A DNA stretch of 64,000 nt from Xanthomonas sp. SI. GTDB lineage: Bacteria; Pseudomonadota; Gammaproteobacteria; Xanthomonadales; Xanthomonadaceae. Shown piece by piece: positions 19,509-29,000 of this stretch. A program made the translations under genes and the position numbers. The stretch is taken from the NCBI RefSeq assembly GCF_014236855.1, contig NZ_CP051261.1:4960001-5024000 (forward strand). The letters are read 5' to 3'. Below the pieces are notes generated by a model, which saw nothing but the letters and a program-made list of their open reading frames with translations, did no database searches and was not told the DNA's origin. The first letter of the stretch is position 1; every line of letters begins with the position of its first letter.

Positions 19509-19597
19509 GCGCTACGCGCGCCCAGCCGTTGCGCGCCGAATACGGCGGCTCGGCGCATAATCCGTGGCGACGACTTTAAGCTGTGGAGAATGCTGCG

Positions 19598-19885
19598 ATG
19601 AAAGCCCTGATGCTGGTTCCACTGTTGCTGCTGGCGGGCTGCGCCTCGACCGGGATCGGCCCTGACGGTCCGCCGGTGGACGTCCGCGGCGCGGACGTGA
19701 CCCACCGCACGATGGACAACGGCGACAGCGTGGACGAATACCGGGTCTCCGGCCAGCTGCGCGCGGTCAAGGTGACCCCGGCCAACGCCCCGGCCTACTA
19801 CCTGTACGACCAGAACGGCGACGGGCACATGGACGGCAGCAAGGACAATGTGTCGCCGGTGTACTGGAAGCTGTACAGCTGGTGA
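19598..19885 (+). CDS. DUF2782 family lipoprotein
   Basis: A 95-residue protein with a lipoprotein signal (MKALMLVPLLLLAGC, lipobox LLAGC with Cys at 15) and a mature domain typical of DUF2782: a DEYRVSGQLRAVKVTP strand followed by YYLYDQNGDGHMDG. The DxNxDG stretch could bind calcium, which is inference. GGAG lies upstream at suitable distance from the ATG at 19598. The family is usually found beside polA in xanthomonads and pseudomonads; its role is not known. Confidence 0.85.
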   Translation: MKALMLVPLLLLAGCASTGIGPDGPPVDVRGADVTHRTMDNGDSVDEYRVSGQLRAVKVTPANAPAYYLYDQNGDGHMDGSKDNVSPVYWKLYSW

Positions 19886-19929
19886 GGCCGGCGCGCCGGC
19901 CTCCAGTCGCCGGCGCACAAGCGCTACCC

Positions 19930-20021
19930 AGGGCGTGTCATCCATTCCCCTGGCGGCTCGCGCCGCTCCTGCGCATGTGTGGAGCGCCGACACGGCAGCA
20001 TGTCCGCGTATGACACGCCCT
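19930..20021. repeat. 92-bp element with perfect 12-bp inverted ends (AGGGCGTGTCAT)
   Basis: AGGGCGTGTCAT at 19930-19941 is matched by ATGACACGCCCT at 20010-20021. The interior contains a smaller palindrome (GGCGGC/GCCGC type). It separates the DUF2782 gene from the convergent deaminase-like gene and supplies part of the stop codon of the latter (20020-20022). It may be a transcript end or a miniature mobile element. Confidence 0.6.
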
Positions 20022-20415
20022 ACAGGGTGATCGCGGCGAAGGCCGGGATCGCCGGGAAACCGGCCGGCGCCGCGGCGGTCCCGGCCGTCTTGACCCCGTT
20101 GCGGTACCACAGGTAGTACGGATAGATGGTCGCCGCCGGTTTCTGCCCCAGGCCGTGGTCGGCCGAATAGGCGCCGTTGTTGGCGGTGACCTTGACCAGC
20201 AGCGGCAGCCGCTGCTTGGTGAACGCCGCATCGCAGACCGCGCAGGGAAACGCGTCCTGCACGATCAGGAACGGCCCGGCCGCCGCCTTCGCCCCAAGCG
20301 CGTTGTAGACGCCGATCTCCGAATGCTGCTGCTTGCCCTGGCCGCTGACCGAGCCGGTCGCACCGGATTTCCATTTGCCGTTGGCAACGTAATAGCCTTC
20401 CGTGTTGATGGTCAT
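20020..20415 (-). CDS. Small protein with a nucleic-acid deaminase signature; candidate toxin next to the T6SS locus
   Basis: A 131-residue protein without a signal peptide. It has HSEIGVYNAL at 31-40 and, after one helix and a hydrophobic strand, FPCAVCDAAF at 57-66. HxE followed by PCxxC is the zinc-site signature of the cytidine-deaminase fold (H31, C58 and C61 as ligands, E33 as proton shuttle). The small size, soluble nature and place 42 bp behind a metallopeptidase gene at the end of a T6SS string recall deaminase toxins of polymorphic toxin systems, including families named from Xanthomonas genes. The rest of the sequence is Ala/Gly-rich with no further motif. Toxin function, and the deaminase call itself, are inference from a short motif. 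Confidence 0.6.
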   Translation of the reverse strand: MTINTEGYYVANGKWKSGATGSVSGQGKQQHSEIGVYNALGAKAAAGPFLIVQDAFPCAVCDAAFTKQRLPLLVKVTANNGAYSADHGLGQKPAATIYPYYLWYRNGVKTAGTAAAPAGFPAIPAFAAITL

Positions 20416-20457
20416 GCACGATCTCCTTGCAGGTTTTGTGGGGGGAGTGGGGACGGC

Positions 20458-21504
20458 TCAGCCGCGCGCGGCGATCAGCACACGCTTGGTGAACTGCCCG
20501 TAGTTGTCCGCATTGACCAGCGCATAGGCCGGATGGAACTGCGCCAGGACCTTGTCCATCGGCTCGGTGCTGCTCTGGTGGGCGAAGGGCGATACCGAAT
20601 TGCCGAAGTCGGCATGCGCCGGATCGTCGCTGACCCGCGCGCACTGGAAGCTGCCAGCCGCATCGAGGTCCGGGACGTCCACCGCGTTCAGTGCGCCGTG
20701 CGCGAACTCGTGCGCCAGGGTGGCGATGGTGTCGTCGGTGCTCTTCTCGTAGTTGCCGCCGCCGAGGAACGCGCGCCCCATCAGCATTTCCACCTTTCCG
20801 CTCAGCGACAGTTCGCCCTTGGCGCTCTTGGTCACCAGGTTGCGGCGCACGCAGCCGCCGTAGGTCTCGGCCCAATCCACGCGGTTGCGCACGTCGATGA
20901 AGTCCGGCGTGCCTTCGAACGCCAGCACCAGCGCGCGGAAGTTCTCGACCAGCTTCTGCAGGCGCGCGGCGTCGTAGGCGCCGAAGAAATCGAGATAGGT
21001 GCGTTCCGGCGGCGGCACCGGGACGGCGGCGAAGCGCTTGAGCCTGGCGGCGTCGAGCACCGCGTCGCGGGCCAGCGTCACCGCCGCCCTGGCGCGCCGC
21101 ACCGCCTCGTTGATGCGCGCGATTTCCGCGGTGGTCAGCGCCGCCACGCGTTGCGCCGCCGGCAACAGCGTGCCGCCGTGCCTGGCCGGATCGTAGGCGA
21201 CGAGCCGCCAGCCGACCGCAACCACCTGGGCCGGCGCCGCAGCGGCGGCCGGCGCCGGAGCAGGAACCGCCGATTGGCGGACCACCTCGGCGTTCAACTC
21301 GTCGGCCACCGACCGCAACCTCGCGTATTCGGCCGCCTGCGCGGACTTCCATGCGTCGAACTGGGTGCGCACCGCGTTGACGTTGGCACCCTTCACTCCG
21401 TTGCCCTGCTTCGCCCAGGCCAGGACGGCGACGTCCACGCGCTTCAGTTCGGCGCTGCGCGGCTGCAGGCGCGCCTTGAGTTCCCATTCGCTGACGATGC
21501 TCAT
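20458..21504 (-). CDS. M35/aspzincin-like zinc metallopeptidase, candidate T6SS effector
   Basis: A 348-residue protein without a signal peptide. The N-terminal 80 residues are helical and charged, followed by an Ala/Pro linker (82-92). The C-terminal domain (about 125-348) starts with long helices and a YLDFFGAYDAARLQKLVENF block, carries the zinc motif HEFAH at 265-269, and ends with ALVNADNYGQFTK (328-340), which is very like the end of deuterolysin/Lys-specific (M35) peptidases. The third zinc ligand, an Asp after the HExxH in this family, is plausibly one of D292-D299. GGGAG precedes the ATG at 21504. It follows tssA on the same strand; delivery through the T6SS is inference. Confidence 0.72.
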   Translation of the reverse strand: MSIVSEWELKARLQPRSAELKRVDVAVLAWAKQGNGVKGANVNAVRTQFDAWKSAQAAEYARLRSVADELNAEVVRQSAVPAPAPAAAAAPAQVVAVGWRLVAYDPARHGGTLLPAAQRVAALTTAEIARINEAVRRARAAVTLARDAVLDAARLKRFAAVPVPPPERTYLDFFGAYDAARLQKLVENFRALVLAFEGTPDFIDVRNRVDWAETYGGCVRRNLVTKSAKGELSLSGKVEMLMGRAFLGGGNYEKSTDDTIATLAHEFAHGALNAVDVPDLDAAGSFQCARVSDDPAHADFGNSVSPFAHQSSTEPMDKVLAQFHPAYALVNADNYGQFTKRVLIAARG

Positions 21505-21948
21505 GCTGCGACTCCCTCGTCCGGTGGCAGGCGCCGATCGCAGGATGCGAAGGCGGCGCGTTGGCTGGACGCGTGCGCTGCTGGCGTGTACCTGCGGCGC
21601 ATGCGTCCTTGGCAGCCAGGGTCGGCGCAAGCCGCAGGCCGGACCATCGGTGCAAACCTGATTCCGTGCTGCCGTGGGGCCGAGGGATCGTGTCGCGCCG
21701 TGGTTCGGCAGTGGCATGCGCGTGGCGCATGCGCACGCGACGGCGCGCAGCAGGCGGCAGGTGCCGCCTTCGCTGTGTGGTCCGTTCGTTCGCGAAGGAG
21801 TGGCGCGCCCTGCTACGCGCCTTGTCTTGCGGCCGAGGGTCGCAGGCGATGCGGGAAGCGCGTCGCGCTTATCCGTGTGTGAGCCCCAGCGGTGCAGCGC
21901 GGCGAATCCCCGCGCGCGGCGCGCGGGCGTGGTGCCGCGCTGCCGCGG
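21505..21948. other. Gene-free spacer between tssA and the metallopeptidase gene
   Basis: 444 bp with only out-of-frame, Arg-rich readings and no ribosome-binding site that would support a gene. No clear terminator or repeat of the families seen elsewhere. A promoter for the peptidase/deaminase pair could lie here, but I cannot point to one. Confidence 0.4.
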
Positions 21949-23001
21949 CTAGGCGTCCTCGTCGCGGACGCCGGCCACGTGCTGCAGTTCGCTGACCCCG
22001 GCCGGGGCCAGTTCCTTGAGCAGGTCCAGGAAGTTGCGTCCGACCAGGCGCTGCGCGCGGCGCAGCAGCAGCGGCACCGGGCTGGAGGGTTCGTGGCTGG
22101 CGTAGTAGGCGCAGATCTCGTCGAGCCGGCGCATCACGTCGTCGGGGCTGGCGATGCGGGCATTGCCGCCGCCGGCTCCGGCAGGCGCGGCGCTGCCGCC
22201 CTCGCCACCGGCCTGCTCCTCGCCCGCCGCGTCGCCTTCGGCTGCGCCGCCGTTGCGCGCGGTCCATTGCGGCAGCAGGAAGCGCTCCAGCTCGCGCAGG
22301 TCGCCAAGCAGCGACTTGAGGTCCGGCGCGGCGCTGCCGATCCGATCGGCGAACAGCGCGTCCAGCTCGCGCGCCAGCTGCTGCGCGCGCTGCACCGCGG
22401 CCACGGTCTCCCCCAACGCTTCCAGCGGGCAGTCCAGGCAGCAGGCCTCGATCTCGGTCAGCGACGGCACGCTGTCGCCAGCATTGGCCGGTTTGACGCT
22501 GCCGTTGGCCACGCGCAGGTCGCGCAGGCTGAAGCGGCCCAGCCGCGGCGATTGCACGAAGGCGGTGCTGCGCAGCGCGCCGAGCAGGCCCAGCGGATCG
22601 CCCAGCGCGACCACGGCGTTGACCCGCGCGGTCGGGTCGTCGTCGTCCTCGGCGTCCAGCTGCGGATGCACGCTGTCCCAACGCTGCGCCAGCAGCGCAT
22701 GCACCAGGGCCAGGCCGTCGGCCCAGCCGGGCAGGCCGCGCAGGCGCAGCCAGGCCGCGCTCAGGTGGATCGCCACGCGCAGGTCGTGGCTGCGGCGGAA
22801 CAGCGCCAGCGCCAGGGTCTGCACCTTGTCCCAGTCGGGCTCCTCGGCGGCGATCACGCTGTCGCCGACCGCGCGCTCGGCCTTGTTCGCCGCGGCGCGG
22901 TCCAGCGCCAGGAAGTCGGGGTCGTATTCCAGGTCCGGGCCGGACACCGCGTCGTCGGCGATCGGCGCCAGCAGCGTCTCGAGGGTCTGTTCGGTGCTCA
23001 T
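21949..23001 (-). CDS. tssA: T6SS baseplate/sheath-cap protein TssA
   Basis: A 350-residue protein with an N-terminal ImpA domain (LEYDPDFLAL near residue 25 and EEPDWDKVQTLALALFRRSHDLRVAIHLSAAW-like text at 53-84, shortened here to EEPDWDKV...FRRSHDL), an Ala/Gly/Glu-rich linker around 250-285, and a C-terminal helical block ending in the typical LVGRNFLDLLKELAPAGV. TssA primes and caps the growing sheath. The ATG at 23001 has GGAG upstream; a TTG two codons earlier is rejected. It is separated from the TpsA adhesin gene by 80 bp and is the last core T6SS gene in this direction. Confidence 0.93.
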   Translation of the reverse strand: MSTEQTLETLLAPIADDAVSGPDLEYDPDFLALDRAAANKAERAVGDSVIAAEEPDWDKVQTLALALFRRSHDLRVAIHLSAAWLRLRGLPGWADGLALVHALLAQRWDSVHPQLDAEDDDDPTARVNAVVALGDPLGLLGALRSTAFVQSPRLGRFSLRDLRVANGSVKPANAGDSVPSLTEIEACCLDCPLEALGETVAAVQRAQQLARELDALFADRIGSAAPDLKSLLGDLRELERFLLPQWTARNGGAAEGDAAGEEQAGGEGGSAAPAGAGGGNARIASPDDVMRRLDEICAYYASHEPSSPVPLLLRRAQRLVGRNFLDLLKELAPAGVSELQHVAGVRDEDA

Positions 23002-23081
23002 GCGCAATCACTCCGGGGCGGATGCGGCCGGCGTGGCGATGGCGCACGCCGGCAGGAAAACGGGACGGCGGCGCGCTGCGC

Positions 23082-26000
23082 TCACTCCTGCGTGCACTGC
23101 GCATCCGGATCGTCGGCGTCGCAGGCCGGCTGCTGGTCGGCCGGCAGGCGCAGGCCCGGTTTGACCAGGCCGAACGCGCGGTAGCTGGCGTTGGCCGCGC
23201 TCAGGTCCACATAGGCGATGGTGCGGCTGTTCGAACTCTGCGCGCGGCTGGCGAACGCCGAGGTCGGGACGTTGAAGCCCGCCTCGCCGTCCACGACCAG
23301 CAGGCTGCCGTCGGCGGCGACCGCGTAGAAGTACGCTGGCGGCAAGCCGACCGCCGCGACGGTCTGGTTGCTCACGCCCAGCACGTAGATCGGATTGGCG
23401 ACGGTGCCGATGCGGCCGCTGGCCGAGAAGGTGCCGGCGCCGTCGTACAGCCAGGCGGTGTCGGTCTGCAGCAGATCGCCGAGCACGGCCAGGTACAGCG
23501 CCGAGGTGCCGGCATTGACGGTGTAGGCGCTGCCGTTGAGCGCGGACAGGGTCAGGCTCTGGCCATTGCTCAGGCTGAAGCCCCCGGGCGAGGCGAAATC
23601 GCCCAGGGTGCCGATGCGGTTGTCGATCGCCGCACCGGCGGCGCCCAGCCGGGTGCTGCCGCCGACGCTGCCGCTCAGCGTGTCGGCGCTGATGCGGCCG
23701 CTGCTGGTTTCGCTCAGGTCGCCGCCGACCTGCAACCAGACGCTCTGGCCGCCGAGTGCGCCGTCGATCGCCAGATCGCCGCCTGCGTCCAGACGCAGCG
23801 CACCGGCAACCGCGACCGGACCGGTCACGCTCAGGTCGCCCAACGTGCGCAGGCTCAGCTGCGTCGCATCGAAGGCACCGAGCGCGGCGATGGCGTTGGC
23901 GCCGGTCAGGCTGGTGGCGCCGCTGGAACTGCCGCTCAGCGAGGCGGCGCGCAGCGTACCGGCGCTCTGCGCGATCGTGCCGCCGCTGCGCAACTGCAGC
24001 GCGCCACCGCTGCTCACGTCGTGGCCCAGCCCCAGGTCGCCGCCGGCGCTCAAGCCGATGCTGCTGCCGCTCAACGCGCCGGCCGTGCGCAGCGCGCCGC
24101 CCGCGCTCAGCGCCAGCGTGCCGCTGGCCTGCGCCGCTACCGTCAAATCGTTGCGATCGGCGATGGCGATATCGCCGCCGCTGGCTTGCACCGTTCCCTG
24201 GAAATCGTTGCCGGCATCGGTCAGCGCGATCGCGCCGCTGCCGGCATCCAGCGTGGTGGCGCCGGCGACGGTCAGCGCGCCGTGCTGGCCGATGCCGCCG
24301 CCGCTCGCCGCGGGCGTGGCGCTGGCGGTGACGATGGTGGAGGTGGTGGAGGTGGAGGTGGTGGAGGTGGTGGAGGTGGTGCCGCCGCCAGCGTCGCTGC
24401 GCGCGACCAGATCGCCGCCGATGCGGCCCTGGCCCAGCGACAAGGCGCCGCCGCTGGTCACGTTCAGCGCGGCGACCGCCACGCTGCCCAGCGACAGTGC
24501 ATTGCGGTCGCGCAGAGTGGTGGCGCCGCCGGCGAGGTTCACGTCGCCCTGGAAATCGTTGCCGGCGGTGTCCAGCGCGATCGCGCCGGCACCGCTGTCG
24601 ATCGTGCTGCTGCCGCCCACCTGCAGCGCGCCGCTCTGGCTCACTGTACCGCCGCCGCTGGTGGCGACCAGATCGCCGGCGATGCTGCCTTCGCCCAGGT
24701 TGAGCGCGCCGTGGCTGGCAACGTCCAGCGACCCCAGCGACAGCGTGCCCAGCGACAGCGCGTTGGCGTCGCGGACGCGCGCGGCGCCGCCGCTGAGTGC
24801 GAGCAGGCCCTGGAAATCGTTGCCGGCGTCGTCGAGCGCGATCGCGCCGCTGCCAGTGGCGATTGCCGTATCGCCAGTCACGCGCAAGGCGCCGTTCTGG
24901 CTCAGCGCGCCGGTGCTGGTGAGCTGCAGCGCGGCGGCGTTCGAGGCGCCCAGGGTCAGCGCGCCGAGCGCGCCGATGCGGACCGCGCCGCCGTCGAACG
25001 CCAGTGGGCCGGCGAAGCGATTGGCCTGGTCCAGCGTGATCGCGCCGCTGCCGGCCGTCAGGCGGGTAGCGCCGCCGATGTCGAGCGCGCCGCTCTGGCC
25101 GATCGTGGCGTTGCCGCTGTCGGCCTGCAGGGCGCCGCGTACGCTGCCGCTGCCCAGGTTCAGCGCTCCGCCGCTGCTCACCGCCAGGCTGTCGACCGAC
25201 AGCATGCCCAGGCGCAGCGCACCACTGTCGTGCAGCTGCACCGCGCCGCCGGCGATGTCCACGGTGCCGGCGAAATGGTTGCCGCTGCCGGTCAGGGCGA
25301 TGCCGCCGCTGCCGGTGTTCATGCTGGTGCTGCCGTCGACCGTCAGCGCGCCGGCCGTCTGCACGATGGCCGCGTTGTCCGTGCTCAGCAGCAGAGTGCC
25401 GGTCACGGCGACGTCGTCGGCCAGGCTCAGGCCGCTGCCGCCGCTGAGGGTCAGGTTGTGGCCGCTCAGCGCGCCGCCCAAGCTCAGGGTGCCGTGGCGG
25501 GCGACCAGGCTCAGGTCGCCGCTGCCGGTGTCGATCGCGCCGCCCGGCAGGTCGAGCGAACCGTCGGCGAGCAGCGACAGTGCGGCGTTGTTGCCGTTGT
25601 GGACGGCGGCGATGCTCAGATCGTTGCGGTCGGCGAGCTGGATGCCGCTGCCGCTGAGATCGACCGCGCCGACGAAGTCGTTGCCGGCGTTGGTCAGTGC
25701 GATCGCGCCGCTGCCGGCGTCGATGCTGCTGGTGCCGGCGACGGTGACAGCGCTGCTGGCGGACTGGGAGATGCCAGCGTTGGTGGTCTTGAGCCGCAGC
25801 GTGTCGCGGGCAGTCACGTTGTCGGCAAGGACGATGCCGCCGGCGCTGTCCAGGTCCAGCCGGTTCCCGGACAAGGCCGCCGCGGTGGTCAGCACGCCGC
25901 CGCTGCGCAGGGTGATGTCGGCGCTGCCGGTATCGATCGCGGTGGCCGGCAACGACAGGGTGCCGCCTGCGGTCAGCGACAGCGCACTGTTGCTGCCCAG

Positions 26001-29000
26001 GCTCAGCGCCCCGATGCTCAGGTCGTTGGCGTCGGTCAGGGCGACGCCGCTGCCGGCGACGCTGACCGCCTGGCCGAAGTCGTTGCCGGCCTGGTTCAGG
26101 GCGATCGCGCCGGTCCCGGCATCGAGCGTGCTGGTGCCGGCGACGACGAGCGCACCGCCGATCTGCGAGATCGCCGCGTTGCTGGTCTGCAAGCGCAGCG
26201 TGGCGCCGGCGGTGACGTCGTGGGCAAGGACGATGCCGGCCGCGCCGGCCAGGTCCAGCCGGTTCCCGGACAGGGCGGCCGCCGTGGTCAGCACGCCGCC
26301 GCTGTGCAGGGTCATGTCGGCGCTGCCGGTGTCGATCGCGATGGCCGGCAGCGACAGCGCGCCGCCCGCGATGAGCGACAGCGCGCTGTTGCTGCCCAGG
26401 GTCAGTGCGCCGATGGTCAGAGCGTTGGCGTCGGCCAGGGCGATGCCGCGTCCGGTGGCGCTGACCGCCTGGCCGAAGTCGTTGCCGGCGTTGGCCAGCG
26501 CGATCGATCCGCTGCCGGCGTCGAGTGCGCTGGTGCCGGCGACGCTGAGCGAGTTGATCGTGGACTGGCCGATCGCGCCGCCGTTGCTGGTCGCGACCAA
26601 TGCGCCGTTGACCGTGCCGCTGCCCAGGTTCAACGCACCGCTGCTGGTGGCGGTGAGGTTGCCGGTGGCCAGCGTGCCCAAGGTCAGCGCGCCGCTGTCG
26701 GTGATGGCCGTGGTGCCGCCGGTCAGGCTCACCGCTTGCCCGAAGTCGTTGCCGGCGCCGGTCAAGACGATGCCGCCGGTGCCGGCGTCGATGCTGCTGG
26801 TGCCGGAGACGGCGAGTGCGCCGGCGCTCTGGACGATCGCGCTGTTGCTGGTCGTCAGCGCCAGCGTGCCGGCGGTGACGTCGTGCGCCAGGGTGATGCC
26901 GTCGTCGCCGCTGAGGCTCACGTTGGTGCCGGACAGCGCCGCCGCGGTGGCCAGCACGTTGCCGCTGTGCAGGGTCAGGTCGGCACTACCGGTATCGATC
27001 GCGTTCGCCGGCAAGCTCAGCGTGCCGGCTGCGATCAAGGACAGGGCGCTGTTGCTGCCCAGGGTCAACGCGGCGACGTTCAGGTCGTTGCTGTCGACCA
27101 GGCGAATGCCGCTGCCGGTCAGCGACACGGCGCCGCCGAAATCGTTGCCGGCCTGCTCCAGCGTGATCGCGCCGGTGCCGGCATTGAGGCTGCTGGTGCC
27201 GCTGACGGTGAGCGGGCTGGTCGTGGACTGGGTGATCGCGCCGCCGTTGCTGGTCGCCGACAGTGCGCCGGTCACGGTGCCACTGCCCAAGTTCAAGGCG
27301 CCGCTGCTGGTCGCGGTGAGCGCGCCGGTGGCCAGCGTGCCCAGGGTCAGTGCGCCGCTATCGGTGATCGAGGTGGTGCCGCCGGTCAGACTGACCGCCT
27401 GGCCGAAGTCGTTGCCGCTGGTGGTCAAGGTGATCGCCCCGGTGCCGGCATTGAGGGTACTGGTGCCGGTGACGGTCAGCGGATTGCTCGCGGATTGGGT
27501 GATCGCGCCGCCGTTGCTGGTTGCGGACAGCGTGCCGTTCACCGTGCCGCTGCCCAGATTCAAGGCGCCGCTGCTGATCGCGGTGAGGTTGGCGGTGGCC
27601 AGGGTGCCAAAGGTCAGCGCGTTGGCATCGGAGATCGCGGTGCTGCCGCCGGTCAGGCTGACCGCCTGGCCGAAATCGTTGCCGGCACTGGTCAAGGCGA
27701 TGGCGCCGGTGCCGGCGTCGATGCTGCTGCTGCTGTTGACGGTGAGCACGCCGGCGCTTTGGCCGATCGCGCTATTGACGGCGCTCAGCGTCAGCGCGCC
27801 GGCGGCGGTGACGTTGTGCGCCAGCGTGATGCCGTTGTCGCCGCGCAGGTTGACGTTGGTACCGGACAAGGCCGCGCCGGTGGTCAGCGCATTGCCGCTC
27901 TGCAGGGTCAGGTCGGCACTGCCGGTATCGATCGCGTTCGCCGGCAGGGTCAGCGTGCCGGCGGCGATCAAGGACAGCGCGCTGTTGCTGCCCAGGGTCA
28001 ACGCGGCGACGTTCAGGTCGTTGCCGTCGACCAGGCGAATGCCGCTGCCGGTCAGCGATACGGCGCCGCCGAAATCGTTGCCGGCCTGTTCCAGCGTGAT
28101 CGAGCCGGCGCCGGCATCGAGGGTGCTGGTGCCGCTGACCGTGAGCGGATTGGTCGTGGACTGGCTGATCGCGCCACCGTTGCTGGTCGCGGACAGGGCG
28201 CCGCTCACCGTGCCGCGGCCCAGGTTCAGTGCACCGCTGCTGATGGCGGTGAGAGAGCCGGTGGTCAGCGCGTCAAACGCCAGCGCGTTGGCGTTGGTGA
28301 TCGCGGCGTTGCCGCTGATCAGAGTGAGCGCTTGGCGGAAGTCGTTGCCGGCGGTGGTCAGGGTGATCGCACCGGTGCCGGCATTGAAGTAGCTGGTGGC
28401 GGTGACCGTGAGTGGGTTGCTCGCGGACTGGGTGATCGCGCCGCCGTTGCTGTACACGGTCAGCCCGCCGGTCACCGTGCCGTGGCCCAGGTTCACGTCC
28501 CCGGTGGCGACGGCGAAGAGGTCGCCGGTGGCCAGCGTGTCCAGGGTCAGCGCGCCAATGTCGACGATCGCAACGCTGCGGCCAGTCAAGCTCACCGCTT
28601 GCCCGAAGTCGTTGCCGTTGGTGGTCAGGCTGACATTTCCCGTGCTGCCGGCATTGAAGTTGCTGATGCCGCTGACCGTGATCGGGTACAACCCGGACTG
28701 GCGGATGTTACTGCCGTTGCTGGTCGCATCCAGGGTGCCGGTCACGGTGCCGGTGCCCAGGTTCAATACGCCGTTGCTGATCAGGGTGAGGTTGCCGGTG
28801 GCCAGCGTGCTCAGGGTCAGCGCGTTGGCGTCGGTGAGCGCGGTGCTGCCGCCGGTCAGGCTGACCGCCTGACCGAAGTCGTTGCCGGTGGTGGTCAGTG
28901 TGATCGCGCCGGTGCCCGCATTGAGGGCGCTGGTGCCGGTGACCGTGAGCGGGTTGCTCGCCGACTGGGTGATCGCGCCGTTGTTGCTGGTCGCGGCCAA

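Noticed and set aside
21505..21948. Possible additional small gene between tssA and the metallopeptidase gene
   Set aside because: All readings are Arg/Cys-rich frames without ribosome-binding sites or domain features.
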